Positions 24,840 through 35,764 of a DNA stretch of 61,635 nucleotides are shown piece by piece (within the stretch, counting starts at the first letter, position 1; each line of letters begins with the position of its first letter). Position numbers and translations under genes: made by a program. Below the pieces are notes generated by a model. That model made no database searches, was not told where the DNA came from, and saw only the letters and a program-made list of their open reading frames with translations. This DNA comes from Chara braunii (Eukaryota > Streptophyta > Charophyceae > Charales > Characeae), in the NCBI GenBank assembly GCA_003427395.1, contig BFEA01000291.1, positions 1,463,554 to 1,525,188 of the forward strand. Direction: 5' to 3'.

Positions 24840-26250
24840 GAATCGGCTGGGACGAAGTCTCAGGACGCTGAAGTTGGCGGCGTGAGGAAAGGCGGAGTAT
24901 TGACAAACGGAGGGGATCATGTGGGAGCGGAGCTAAGGAGGAGATGAACTTGTCGAGGGCTTTTCAGGATGTGAAACAAACGATGCAGATAATGGGTGAG
25001 ATAGCGACAGGGAAGAAAATACGTCGCGGCGTTTGGCGTACTGTTTTTTTAGGGTGAATGTTGTGAGCCTTCAGCCCTAAATTCAAGATTGTCAATGTGC
25101 GCGGTTTTGCGTCTGTAATGTACGAGGGCTTTGCTGTGAAGGAGTGTGAGGTGAAAGTAGGCGGTGAATCCCTGATCGTTTGGATTGAATTTCGTTATGG
25201 GGCTCTGCTGAGTGGAAAAGAAAAAGAGGAAGTCGGCGCAGGCTGTCATGAGATTCTGAGGGAGACAAAGATCTAGTATACGCGATTTTGTTATCTTTGA
25301 GAAGGTTGGCGAGGGTTTTGTTTGTCGGTTTGTTTTAATTTTCGACATTCCCCTACTCAACTGAGGAGGTTCACTCTCTATCCGTGCTTGCCTGCTCTTT
25401 CTCTCTCCTCTCATCTACCTTTCTGCACTTCTGCGGTATTGTGTTGTATTTTCCTTTGATAATTTGTATTACTGCAGAGATGGGTTGGAATGAATGGTAA
25501 CGAAATTCCCCTTGCTTCTGTATTGTTTCTCTGGACACGTCATTTTTCAACGAATTGGATTATCTTCTTGTGATGCATGCCGGTCCACGAAACACGTATG
25601 AATTGGCGTGCGCATATGGAATGCTCTTGGTGGACGTGTGATGGGTTTGGACAAGTATTCACATGTGGATCTGGTCGGTAGGAAATATCGCAAAGCTGTT
25701 GCGCTGGTGGTCACCGCGGCGTAGGTTGAGTGGTATGAGGTTGGGATGGTGTGGTTATAAAGTCTGGTCGCATGGTGGTGAAAGATTTCAGGGTTTGCAT
25801 GGCTGATGGTGGGACCGAAGTTTAAGGGTTTGCAGGGCTGATGGCGGGACCGAAGTCCGTCGTCGCGCACAAGGGTTCTGCGTGGTCTTGGGGTAATTGT
25901 GTTGGGTTGCATTTAGGTATTGGGTTGTCCTGTTTGGTTTGGGTATGAGCTGATTCGGCAACGCTGTTGGGCATGGGTTGGGTCCGTCTTGCTGAATGAG
26001 ATGTGGTGCAGGGTGAGCAGGAAAGTAATGAGGTTGAAGGGTGGGGATTCTCTCTGTAAATGATGGCGTGGCTTGCGTTGTTGGGACAGACATGACGTTG
26101 ACTGGTGGCCAGATATGCTAGGGCCGTGTTAGGGTGTCGCATGCTCTCCTAATTTGTGTGATATTGCACAACTTGTGAGAGTATATGAAATTAGGGCATA
26201 TTAGGGTTTGGTGGTGGTATGAGTTTCACCTTCTCTTTATATCCAAATAC
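24840..26250. other. RPL27a 3' flank and intergenic sequence
   Basis: The 3' untranslated region presumably starts at 24840; AATTTGTATTACTG-like AT-rich patches occur near 25460, but no clear polyadenylation signal could be fixed. Beyond about 25550 the DNA is G/T-biased on the + strand, producing long proline/threonine-rich minus frames that look like composition artefacts. Small duplications occur (GTTTGCA(T/G)GGCTGATGG at about 25793 and 25829). Confidence 0.5.
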
Positions 26251-26367
26251 CTATCATCTTCACCGGAATAGAACGCGCGGTCGTCATACCTGTAACTAAA
26301 CTTTTAAGTTTCCCTAATACGGGTATATAATGACCAGTCGTTCTATTCGGTTGGAGACGAGAGGTAG
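26251..26367. mobile_element. Hairpin MITE family (TCTTCACCxGAATAGAAC), diverged copy
   Basis: About 117 bp that folds back on itself: the left arm CTATCATCTTCACCGGAATAG..GCGCGGTCGTCATA pairs with a right arm containing TATAATGACCAGTCGTTCTATTCGGTTGGAGACG. The arms are the same as in the better copies at 52884-52994 and 53795-53916, so it is an interspersed family rather than a local palindrome. Confidence 0.75.
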
Positions 26368-26379
26368 TTTGTCGTGGCG

Positions 26380-26960
26380 TAGTTCTCTTAGACCCCCTTG
26401 AGGGCGCGAAAGTTTGGGACACGGTCTTCAGCTGCTGAGGAGTGGAAAGTTGGCGGTCTGTGTGGGGGGATTTATTCTTCTCATGAAATCGATTCCCTCC
26501 ACCAGAGAATTCATCATATTTCACTGAGAAAGAAATGCTGCTTAGCAAGGAAAATGTAGGCGCTCACTAGCAATTGCCGGGTTCATCGAGTAGCGAATAT
26601 CCCTGCGTTTAGGGGATTGAATTGTGTCGTTGTTGCTCTTACGTCTGTGTGAATGGGATGCAAATACAGAATTTCCCTAATACAGAAATGCACGTACCGT
26701 GGGTGTGTCTGTGGGGCGAGTATCGGCACTTATAGAAAGATCACAGCTGCGATGTTGTTGGAGGGTAAGTTTAACGCTGGACCATCGTGGACTGTATTGA
26801 ACTCAGCGTTGGACTAAAGAATTTGAACTCTGCCTAACGGGGATGACAAGATACCCGCGGTCTCTGAGGATGATCTTATGCTCTGATGCTATCTCGCTGG
26901 GGTATTTATGACTTGAAACTTTTTTAGTGTGAGGTACATCCGCGTTCAGCCTTCGCCGTC
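26380..26960. other. No recognisable gene
   Basis: No domain, RNA gene or repeat recognised in this stretch. Confidence 0.5.
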
Positions 26961-26966
26961 AGTGCT

Positions 26967-27440
26967 GTATGTCTAAGTCTTATTCTTATGGGAATTTTAA
27001 TTTCGAGGTTCCGGGTCCTAGTTTTGGCGTTTCGGTTTAAGAAACGCCGAAATTTGCCTTGTTGCCGCCAGTAGAACTTGACGATTTCGGTTTAAGAAAT
27101 GCCGATATTGGTGTTAGGTCACTGGGTGATAAGGGCGCAATAGCTCCGCCAGTACTTGGGCCCGGAACGTCGAAGTTAAAAATGCCCATAAGAATAAGAC
27201 CTAGACATACACCATTGGGCGACGACGGCGTAATACGTCCGTCCGTAGAACCAGCCGATAACGTCGAAATTTGCTGTCTTGCCGCCAGTAGAACCTGACG
27301 ATTCCGGTTTAAGAAACGCCGAAATTTAAGGGGTATGACCTGGTAGGTCACTGGGCGATAACGGCGTAATGGGTCAGCCAGTAGAACCTGCCGATAACGC
27401 CGAAATTTGGTGTTGTCGCCAGTAGAACCCGACGATTTCC
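26967..27440. repeat. Compound inverted and direct repeat cluster
   Basis: Two arms, 26967-27029 and 27147-27210, are inverted copies (GTATGTCTAAGTCTTATTC against GAATAAGACCTAGACATAC, both ending in TGGCG/CGCCA). Interleaved are three direct copies of a TTTCGGTTTAAGAAACGCCG unit (about 27029, 27086 and 27302) and repeated CCAGTAGAACCTGACGAT and ACTGGGxGATAAxGGCG phrases. The pattern resembles nested foldback elements; no coding potential. Confidence 0.75.
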
Positions 27441-28439
27441 ATCACTGAGCGTAATGATGTCTTGTCTGACTCAAGCCAGCACTTCCTTTCCCTGATCCTG
27501 TTTTCTTCCTTGGCTGTTAACGCTCTGCGACCTTCAGGGTTGTCACTTCTTCCTCGTACCGTCGTTGAAATTCATCAACGGTGCCCGATCCTCGGAGGTC
27601 TCGGCGCGGTAGTAAGTGGGAAAAGTAATGATCGTCTAATATCTCACTGGCTTACCGATCTTGTAACTGGCGCTGCGAGAAAGAGCTAAATTCAGTGTCG
27701 AGGGTTCGATGGCCTACTCTGTTTATTGCTTTGTAAGATAATGAAGCAGCATTTTCAAATAGGGAAAACTTGCACAGCCGTCAGAATCGACTGTGATGCC
27801 GGGAACATCCATGTACTGACCATACAGCCAATTGCTGGATGAGTAATTAAGAAAGAGAAATTCCTGTCCGCACGTGCTAGAAGGGTTTATGCATCGTGAG
27901 ATGAAGGTGCATTGTGACTTGTATTAGTCTTCGAAAAATTCTGGGTCTCCGGTCCGCCTTTAATTGGCCACTGGAGGGGGCTTGTTTTTCTTGTCTAACG
28001 AGTTTTGAAGTACGTGCGATGTCGGGAACGCTTCTTTCAACCCTGGGAATTTGTAGTTTTTCATCTCTTTTCTTTGTCATTCTACCATCTCCTTCCTCTT
28101 CTTAATGAGGTCTTTGTTTACCGATTTCATTTGGTGATGCCCTAGGGTGACACTTTGATCACAGGTTTAATTTGAGTGATCGTCAAATGAATAATAATAC
28201 ACCTTGTTTTGAATTCTAGCTATGAAGTTAAAAGCTGAAGCAGTAGTAGATTGAGTGCCGGCGATGTAGACATTGGCAAATGGATACTTGCACAGAAGCA
28301 TCCGATCTCTATTCCGTCGATAAGGGTTTGTATGTCGACGTTTTTCCTTCCGGTATGCGTGCGATCAGTGATCCAAATGTTCCCCACGTTTTCGAAATGG
28401 AGCTCTGTAAGGGGTGTTTAATGTTGCTGTTATTATCAA
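27441..28439. other. No recognisable gene
   Basis: No domain or RNA gene recognised; frames up to 75 codons only. Confidence 0.5.
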
Positions 28440-28715
28440 TTGACCGTTGGTCTTGATATATATATGAGAATTTCGTACTATTCCCTACGATTTACTGATA
28501 TTGCTCTTTTGCAGGTCCAGGTCTGCAAAAACCTGTCGTACTGGCTCTTCGAGCAATGTTATTTAATGACAAGTAGAGAGCGGAATAAAATTAGGATTTC
28601 GGATTTCATGTATTTGGAACAGGGCGCTGTAGAGAGTTACGAACTCTACTGCGATTGGCGCGTTATCGCTCCGGACCTATTTCCGTACAAACACTGTCAG
28701 GTCATTGCTCTCTAG
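28440..28715 (+). CDS. Unrecognised open frame, weak
   Basis: A 91-codon frame with no signature I recognise. It is hydrophobic/aromatic (VCKNLSYWLFEQCYL, YELYCDWRVIAPDLFPYK) and ends just where the 34-bp minisatellite starts; its last codons already contain the first repeat half-unit (GACCTATTTCCGTACAAACAC). No start context, splice sites or homologue support expression. It may be chance or an exon remnant. Confidence 0.15.
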   Translation: MTVGLDIYMRISYYSLRFTDIALLQVQVCKNLSYWLFEQCYLMTSRERNKIRISDFMYLEQGAVESYELYCDWRVIAPDLFPYKHCQVIAL

Positions 28716-29036
28716 CAGGACCTATTTCCGTACAGACGTGTGGGGAATGATTCACGCAGTAGCCACTTTTCGTTTTCGAAGCACTTTCGGTGCGGACCTA
28801 TTGAGTACAAACACCCGGCATCTGCAGGACCAATTTCCGTACGAACACCCGGCATCTGCAGGACTGATTTCCGTACAAACGCCCGGCGCCTGCAGGACCT
28901 GTTTCCGTACAAACACCCGGCATCTGCAGGACATGTTTCCGTACAAACACCCGGCATCTGCAGGACATGTTTCCGTGCAAACACCCGGAACCTTCAGTAC
29001 CTATTTCCGTACAAACACCCGGCACCTGCATAGGCT
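28715..29036 (+). repeat. 34-bp minisatellite
   Basis: Units beginning TGCAGGAC start at 28823, 28857, 28891, 28925, 28959, 28993 (diverged) and 29027, a strict 34-bp period, with less regular half-units upstream (about 28675 and 28715). The unit is roughly AGGACxTxTTTCCGTACAAA plus CACCCGGCATCTGC. Because 34 is not a multiple of three, every frame is visited. The units abut without spacers. Confidence 0.92.
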
Positions 29037-29131
29037 CGTAAGTTTCTAGTGGCAGCTTTGGCGCTGTTCTGTTCACCCGGCACCTGCATAGGCTCGTAAG
29101 TTTCTAGTGGCAGCTTTGGCGCTGTTCTGTT
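29016..29131 (+). repeat. 58-bp perfect tandem duplication
   Basis: CACCCGGCACCTGCATAGGC... through ...GCGCTGTTCTGTT occurs twice back to back (29016 and 29074). The duplication overlaps the last unit of the 34-bp array, so it arose after that array. Confidence 0.92.
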
Positions 29132-30490
29132 CGTTAGACCATTGTCTATCGCAGAATTTGACGGTCACTGAGCAGAGCGAGTCTGCGACGTGGCCGACTG
29201 TCGCTGGCTGCCCCGCGACATCCCCACCATGGATTCGCTCCCTTGCACTCGTACTTGCCGTGCATAATTTTTAATTACACGATTCATTGTGAAGCATGCG
29301 TGGTGATTCGCTCCCTTTTTTGCTCGGTACTCACCGTGCATAAGTTGCTGGCTAGCAGGACCTCACCTGAGGACAAGAAAGAAACGCCTGGCAGTGCCTG
29401 ACATCAACTGCTTCACACAAACTGCTCGTGTGAAGCATGCGTGGTGTTTTGTGAGTCCATCTTTCAAATCTTTGATTTCTTGATTGACGATCGTGATAGT
29501 TGATTCCGTAGAAACGTTTGAAAATCAATCATCAATCACATAGATGGTAAAGGCATTCCGCAGAAACGTTTTTTCGCATGTTCGAGTCTGTTTAGTTTGA
29601 AATCAAACTCACTTAGTGCGGATGGTCAACACGGCAGACTTGAAAATCTTTCCTACGGGTTATTTGCTCCCAATGTGAGGGGGGGATTTCGGTTGCGACG
29701 AGTGTCTGTACCTGCTCTTCGCTTGCGGTATTTTGCGAAACGATCGATTCGTATTTCCGTTATCTAGTCGAGAAGAGGAAGAGCCATCTGCTACCTCTTT
29801 GTGAGGAAGGAAACAATCGTCAAGAAGAAAGTGCTGGCATGGTAGGACGCATGCGGGTTGGCGCGGAATTTACTGCAGTAGTTGGTAGATGAAATGCATG
29901 TGACGTAGTCTGCCAGTTCGGCCAGTGCGCCTTTCTTTTTTTACCTGTTAGTTCTTTGAAATCGATCGGAGGAATGTGTTCGCGCTATAGAGGTGGTACT
30001 ACTGATCGGTCCGTTTCGTCGTCGGCCGTGCAGTAGTTACGAGGGCGGGATTGCGTGAATAGGCACAGCAAGATCAAGATCTATCGATCTATCGTGCGGT
30101 ACGGGCATACAGCTCTATGATTACGGCATTAAGATTCGCGCACCTATTCTTGGGAGAACGTCCTTCGTGTGTCTCTACATCGTTCTGCCGTCTCTCTTCG
30201 AACGACAAAGTGGAGGAACCTCTCCTCGGTAGGTGTTCTTCTCGTCGAGTCGCGTCATTTTCTCGCCCTGATCTCATGCTAATAGCACACCACGCTTCTC
30301 AGCTCTCCGATCATCTTGAGCCGATGTCGTTCAGTAGTGAAGGGAAGCGACTCTCCTATTAACTCTTGTTTGACGTAAGTTCGTGTCTCTGATTGCCGCG
30401 TTGGCTTTGTCGTCTGAACTGATTGCGACAAGCGGTAGATGAAACATACAACGAAGAAAAAAAGAAAAGAAAAGGAAACATACAATGAAT
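29132..30490. other. No recognisable gene
   Basis: Contains repeated phrases (GTGAAGCATGCGTGGTG at about 29290 and 29431; GATTCGCTCCC at about 29231 and 29308) but no protein domain or RNA gene. Confidence 0.5.
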
Positions 30491-30505
30491 AGCCTCTTCA
30501 TTACC

Positions 30506-30635
30506 ATGGAAGTGGCTTATGCCTTGGCATACTTTAGTTCAGTTCGTTGGTGTTCTAATGAACTGTTCTCCCATTTGGCTTATGCCTTGGCATACTTAGT
30601 TCAGTTCGTTGGTGTTCTAATGTTCTCCCATTGAC
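30506..30635 (+). repeat. Tandem duplication, about 70 bp
   Basis: GGCTTATGCCTTGGCATACT followed by TAGTTCAGTTCGTTGGTGTTC and TCTAATG...TTCTCCCATT occurs twice in tandem, the second copy with small deletions. Confidence 0.85.
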
Positions 30636-31065
30636 AGCTTTAGGGCTCTTTTAGTATTTTGCACCACTCTAATGGAATGCTTTCGATCTTTTGAGGTTGT
30701 GGCAGCCCTTTCTAAGTCTTTCCTGGATGTGATCCGATTGTTCCCCGCCGTTTGCTCCATAAGTGGCTGATTTGCCATATGAGCCTCTTAAGCCAATGGC
30801 CCCCCTAATTTACGCTATTTTTTTGACAAGGCTATTAATGTTTTTCTTTCGATCTATGTGGTCCGTTGATTACAGAACAGTGGCTGCTTTAGCACCTCGT
30901 CCCTGTTCTTGCGGGCAATCTTGTTCGTCGAAGCAATTATGTACAAATAGGGAACCCTCCGCGGCCCAGCGCCAGGCCCACCCCAGGCACGGCCATTATC
31001 TGGCCCGGGCGACATTGAGGGTGCTTGTTTTAGAACATGAATCAGAAATACTTTAGTGTGGTCGC

Positions 31066-31130
31066 CGGTGGATATGAACTCACGTCTGCAATTCAATAGT
31101 TTCAGGAGTACATCAACTGAGCAGCTTGCC
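31066..31130 (-). other. Possible tRNA-derived segment
   Basis: The minus strand carries AAGCTGCTCAGTTGATGT (A-box-like) and GAGTTCATATCC (B-box-like, + strand about 31070-31081) at tRNA spacing. The stems are imperfect. It may be the head of an old SINE; no A-tail or target duplication was found. Confidence 0.3.
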
Positions 31131-31199
31131 AATTTGCAAAATGAGAATTTCAATTGGCTGGGTTTAAAGAATTAGCCTTAAAAAAAAGAACAAAAGAGA

Positions 31200-31256
31200 A
31201 GGTATGTTCCGCAAGAAAATAGTAAGATACACCGTGACGGACAGATGCAAATGTAG

Positions 31257-31293
<37 letters not shown>

Positions 31294-31593
31294 AGGTTAT
31301 GGGGTTTGCATGCATAGGATGAGCAAAATGGGAATGAATCTGTCCCTAGAACATGGAAATATACACTGCCACATTTGTGGTCTTTGGCAGTGTAAATTTC
31401 CATGTGGCAGTGGATATTCCATGTTCTACGGGTGATGTCCGTCGGTGAAGCGTGGCAATGTCGGTCGGTGTGTGTGTAGGATGAGCAAAATCGGAATGAA
31501 CTTTCAGCGAGAACATGGAAATATACAATTATACACTGTTTCCCCCTTTTTTGTCGTGTTTTTTTTTTTTTTTGTGTGCCTGTGTGCGTGTGC

Positions 31594-31637
<44 letters not shown>

Positions 31638-31706
31638 TTTCTATCGATAGAATGAGCAAAATCGAATGCATCTTCCGCTAGGACATGCAAATGTACTGCT
31701 ATGTGT

Positions 31707-31777
<71 letters not shown>

Positions 31778-31800
31778 TCATGTGGTTACAATAGTCCCCT
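31200..31800. repeat. Foldback/microsatellite family, three to four copies
   Basis: The unit GATGAGCAAAATxGGAATG...GAACATGGAAATATACA occurs at about 31318, 31478 and 31652 with decreasing similarity, and an inverted end (GGACAGATGCAAATGTA) at about 31240. A strong hairpin lies at 31350-31432 (TAGAACATGGAAATATAC against TGGATATTCCATGTTCTA, with GCAGTGTAAATTTCCATG inside). (GA)n at 31259-31287, (GT)n(GA)n at 31590-31636 and 31712-31772 have grown next to the units. Confidence 0.75.
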
Positions 31801-31844
31801 TCCTCACATCTTTTCTGAGATATATACTGTTTGATGATTTTGGC

Positions 31845-33560
31845 GGTGTGCAAGTGGGTCGATATGACACACGGGGTGGGCGCAGCCGCCTCTCAACCTA
31901 CATCCATGTGGGCGGCCTTGTAAGCAAGAGGTTCTGAACAGAGGGAGTTTGTAAGGAAGAAGATTAAAAATGAATCAAGTTTTTCTCGTTTTCCTTGTTT
32001 TCTTTCATATTTCGATTCGGCGCTCTGAAATCATGTGACAAATGATATATATAGCATGATGCCGCACTGTGAGGAACGTCCTGCTGTTTTATTGACATGT
32101 GGACAACATGTCCTTTGTCAGGACTGCTTTGATGGGATGGTCCGTGCTTGCCGTCCTGCTGAATGCTGTGCTGGCGCAGCTGTCCTTGGGTATCCTTGTG
32201 AACATCCACGACACCCTCAGCGAGCCTGTCCTATCTGCCGGGGTGGGGTGGGGGCTCCTCTTCCTGACTGGTCTCAATAGAATCAAGCAGGTCGGGAGCA
32301 ACACTGATTATAGGACATATAAAGCTTTCGATACTTGGAAAAACGAAAAGAAAAAAAAAAAAAAAGAATAAAAGAAAAAAAGAAAAAATTAGAAAAAAAG
32401 AAGGAAGAAAATAAGGAAAAATATAAAATGTGTTGAACTTTGTTGTGACAGCGGCAATCGGTTTATCTGAGGGATGTGTGAATTGCTTTGTTTGGCTTAT
32501 AGGCCTTCCTCTTCCCTTCTCCTTTCTCTCACTGTATCCTTTTTTCTTTTTCTTGCTTCTGTGAGGTCTGGTTTCCTCCTTTTCTTTACCTCTTTGCCTT
32601 TTGGCTGCGTGCAAGTGGGTCCTTGTGACACACGGGTATGGGGGCAGCCATCTCAACCTGTCATCCACGTGGCTGGCCTTGTACGTAGGAGGTGATGAAC
32701 AGGTGGGGCTTTCCTTCCTTACTTTTTTTCTTTCCCTTGTTTTGTTTTTTTCCGCCTTTGCGCTCCGATTCACAGTGTGATAATATATATATGGATATGG
32801 TAGAATGTTAAGTGTGTTTTGACATCCTGGTTGGTCTTGTCCCGTTGTTTGGCCTGTAGTTGGCGGGGGTGGTGCTTGCATGTGGGACTTGTCATCTAGG
32901 ATTGTCATCCTGTTGAATGGGCATCCTGGTTGGTTGTTTCCCGTTGTTTGGCCCTTTGAGCGCGGGGCGGTGCTTTTATGTGGGAATCGTCGTCCGGGAT
33001 TGTCTTTTCCTTCTCATTGGTTGTCACACTGTGGATCGGAGCTTTTTTTGATTCTTTTGTAGACAAGAATGTTTTGGCATCTATGTTTGTTTTGTTGCCC
33101 CCTGTTCTGTTTTATTTGGCAGTTCCCTTCCTCTTTTCTTTGCCTCTTTGCCTTTTGGCTGTGTGCAAGTCGGTCACGGGGGTGGGGGCAGCCGTGTGAC
33201 TAATACTCTTGACTATAAAAAGAAAAAAAGAAAAAAGATACGTTGATCTGTGGGATGTGTTATTTGCTTTGTGATAATTGGATTATCTTTCTTTCCCTAT
33301 CTTTCTTTCCCTGTCAGGTTTGGTTTCCTCCTCCCCTTCTTTACCTCTTTGCCTTTTGGCTGCGTGCAAGTGGGTCCTTGTGACACACGGGGATGGGGGC
33401 AGCCAGCGCTCAACCTGTCATCCACGTGGCTGGCCTTGTACGTAAGAGGTTATGAACAGGTGGAGCTTTCCTTACCTCCTTCCCTTTCCCTTTTTTCCTT
33501 TTCCTTTTTTCTTTTCCCTTTTTTGCGCTCTGATTCATAATGTGACAATATATATGTGAC
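31845..33560 (+). repeat. Roughly 755-bp unit, three tandem copies
   Basis: The segment GTGCAAGTGGGTCC..GTGACACACGGG..GGGGGCAGCC..CCACGTGGCTGGCCTTGTA recurs at about 31848, 32603 and 33362 (spacing 755 and about 760), with a partial extra copy near 33165. Each copy is followed by a pyrimidine tract, GCGCTCxGATTCA and TGTGACAATATATA, and preceded by TTTGCCTTTTGGCTG. Copy 1 differs by carrying a RING-like segment and an A-rich tract after the TATA end. Confidence 0.8.
32050..32280 (+). pseudogene. RING-type zinc finger fragment
   Basis: The frame from 32056 reads HCEERPAVLLTCGQHVLCQD, then CFDGMVRACR, then about 25 residues later RACPICRGG. The spacing of VLLTCGQHVLCQDC and CPIC is that of a C3HC4 RING finger, which in this family recruits E2 ubiquitin-conjugating enzymes. 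Only one of the first two zinc ligands lies in this segment. An AG just before 32055 (TATATAG|CATGATG) could be a splice acceptor supplying it from an upstream exon, which I cannot find. It sits inside copy 1 of the 755-bp repeats and is absent from copies 2 and 3. It could be a captured exon or a remnant of a host gene. Confidence 0.4.
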
Positions 33561-33561
33561 G

Positions 33562-33881
33562 ATATATACGGACGGACGGCCCTGGCCTGACCTCCATAAG
33601 TTGGGGTGTTTGGTGTTTGAACCTGAAGGGGTTTGGCCCCTGCCAAAACTATTTTGGGGCCTAAATTTTCTCTCTTATGAATTTTTTATTATGAGTTCTT
33701 TATGATGCTCAGTACATGCCTATAAATTTTAAAGGCATTTTATTAAGCAAACAAACAACGAAAAATTGCCAAAAATGGTGTAAAAACGTGCTCGACCACT
33801 CACTATTTTGTGTTTTTTTCTCTTTTCACTTTTTGTTTTCACTTTATTTCGGGGCCTGAACAAATTTACTATTATCATTTT

Positions 33882-33914
<33 letters not shown>

Positions 33915-33935
33915 TATTTATCATTTATTATTTTT
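33562..33935 (+). repeat. CGAACG-family repeat, diverged copy
   Basis: After GACGATATATACGG, the sequence GGCCCTGGCCTGACCTCC corresponds to the GC head with the CGAACG blocks eroded (GTTTGGTGTTTGAACCTGAAG). It is followed by the standard body: TTTGGGGCCTAAA, ATGCCTATAAATTTT, AAAATTGCCAAAAATGGTG, CGTGCTCGACCACTCAC and TTTCGGGGCCTGAAC. The TTAA MITE at 33940 interrupts the end. Confidence 0.75.
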
Positions 33936-33939
33936 ATTT

Positions 33940-34072
33940 TTAAACCAAAAGGAGTCTTTCCATTATAAGCTCAGAATCGGGCCCAACGTCCCCGTTAATG
34001 TGCTGCGATTTTAGGAAACGTTTCTATCATTTTTGTTTCGCGGCCGATAGCTGCCAAGTACTGGTGGTTTAA
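33940..34072. mobile_element. MITE-like element with TTAA ends, copy 3
   Basis: Bounded by TTAA on both sides, with the right end AGTACTGGTGGTTTAA intact and the left end reduced to TTAAACCAAAAGG. It is 133 bp with no coding. Like copies 1 and 2 it is inserted in CGAACG-family sequence. Confidence 0.65.
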
Positions 34073-34079
34073 AACGTGC

Positions 34080-34870
34080 CTGCCCACACAATTTTTTTTT
34101 TTTCTCTTTTCATTTTTTCTTAGTTTTATTGTTACCATTTGTTTTTCGTATTTTATTTTTACGAGGAGCATGAGCGAGAGCGATAGACATAATTCCAAAT
34201 TGCAAAGTCATGCTGTAGCTCAGATAGTCGTGTACCAAGCAGAAAGCACAATGCACCGAGGTATCAGCCAAATAAGAGCACAACAATGAACTAAATTGTC
34301 AATGTCGACTCTCTGTGTCCGCACCAACACAGTATCCAATGTCGCTCTTCTCTATTGGTGCTGAGCGCCCAGCCTATCTACTCGGCACCTATACTAGTGT
34401 ACACCACATTCATGCAAGGGAATGGCTTCGTTGCCGAAGACCAATGTACGTGACAATGTCGCCAATGCAGACTGCCAGTATACACCAGGTACATGTCTCT
34501 TTCCTCTCACATCGCCTACCCGGCACCCAAACACCATCATCACGATCTCCATCGCTAGCCTCCGCTGAGGAAGCCTGACTATGGCTGCTCAGCGCCCGCT
34601 GCACCAGCAGGGCCCAACACCACAATGCGCCCCCATGTGCGCCTCTTCCAGCCCTTCGCCTACCAGCGGCCTCCAGCGCTGCTGCTAGCAAGCACATGGC
34701 CAGCCTCCTCTGGCTGCCATGCTCACTTTCCTTTATGGAAAGTGGAAAGTGAAATTTTCTGTGTGGAGCTCTGGGCCTTGCTAGACGAGTTTCCAGTAGC
34801 TTCCAGTCGGTCCCCAATGTCTGCACCCAGGCCCCCAGTTGCTGTTACGGGCCTGGGCCCTTTACAGTTG
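34080..34870. other. No recognisable gene
   Basis: Frames of up to 138 codons are present on the minus strand, but they lack a domain and have shadow-like composition. Nothing else recognised. Confidence 0.45.
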
Positions 34871-34928
34871 GGCACGCCCAGGTAGCCCACAAGGCTAACA
34901 GGCACGCCCAGGTAGCCCACAAGGCTAC
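34870..34928 (+). repeat. 31-bp tandem duplication
   Basis: GGCACGCCCAGGTAGCCCAC plus AAGGCTA occurs twice in tandem. Confidence 0.9.
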
Positions 34929-35162
34929 GAGTGTTCGCCGCGATCTCATTAGCTCGTGGCTGTTCGGTGATGTGTCGGCCTCAGGTGGCTCACGCCCAGG
35001 GCGTCAACTGTACGTGCCCTGGTCTCAACTGCCTCTCGAGCTGCTGCTTCCGGAATGAGCCAAAAAAAAGGCTCATGTTACTCTGTAACCAACTTGTGTG
35101 CTGCAACCGTCTGATACCCGACATGCAGAATTGACAAAAATAGGCCTCTGGTAAATAGCTTT

Positions 35163-35295
35163 GCCCGCCTTCACTTAGGGCGGGCACAAGCCTGTACGGG
35201 GCAGAAACCCTGACAAAGGTATTTTTGCCCGCCTTCGCTTAGGGCGGGCACAAGTCTATCGTTAGCGTTGTTGGGGCAGAAACCCTGACAAAGGT
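35163..35295 (+). repeat. Duplicated GC-rich hairpin with conserved 3' flank
   Basis: Two hairpins, 35163-35185 and 35227-35249, have perfect GCCCGCC/GGGCGGGC stems and loops TTCACTTA and TTCGCTTA. Each is followed, after a variable gap, by GGGGCAGAAACCCTGACAAAGGTA. Confidence 0.8.
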
Positions 35296-35299
35296 ATCT

Positions 35300-35728
35300 G
35301 TCAGGTATTTTAAATGTAGGACGCTTTCGACCAAAGCAAAGAAAAGGCACGGCCACGTGGAATAATCACATGTGGCACCCTTTTGACGGAACGAGCAAAA
35401 CCGGAAGAGTGTGCGGCCACAGTAAGGGTTAAATACACGCATAGCCATCATACCGCACGAGTTGGGATTTGGGTGAAAAAAAAAATGTGGCCCTGTTGAG
35501 GCCGCGATCTGGCTAATTGAAGAAAATGGTTGCGTCTGATCTTTGCCGCACCGTAGGAAGTATTCTTGAAAGTATTTGCAGTTGGCTACCCCTCTTTGTC
35601 AAGCCACTTCCAAAAGCAGTTCACTTATGAATAGGACATCTCTACGATTGACTGTGCAGTTAGGCAGTCCGGTAAGTTCGGTAACCCGTACCTGTTCATT
35701 CGTAAACAGTTTATTATTATTATTATGA

Positions 35729-35764
<36 letters not shown>

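Noticed and set aside
28715-29036. CRISPR-like appearance of regularly spaced repeats
   Set aside because: The 34-bp units abut with no unique spacers and the DNA is eukaryotic; this is a minisatellite.
34410-34826. 138-codon minus frame as a gene
   Set aside because: No domain, no splice or start support, and comparable frames are open on the other strand.
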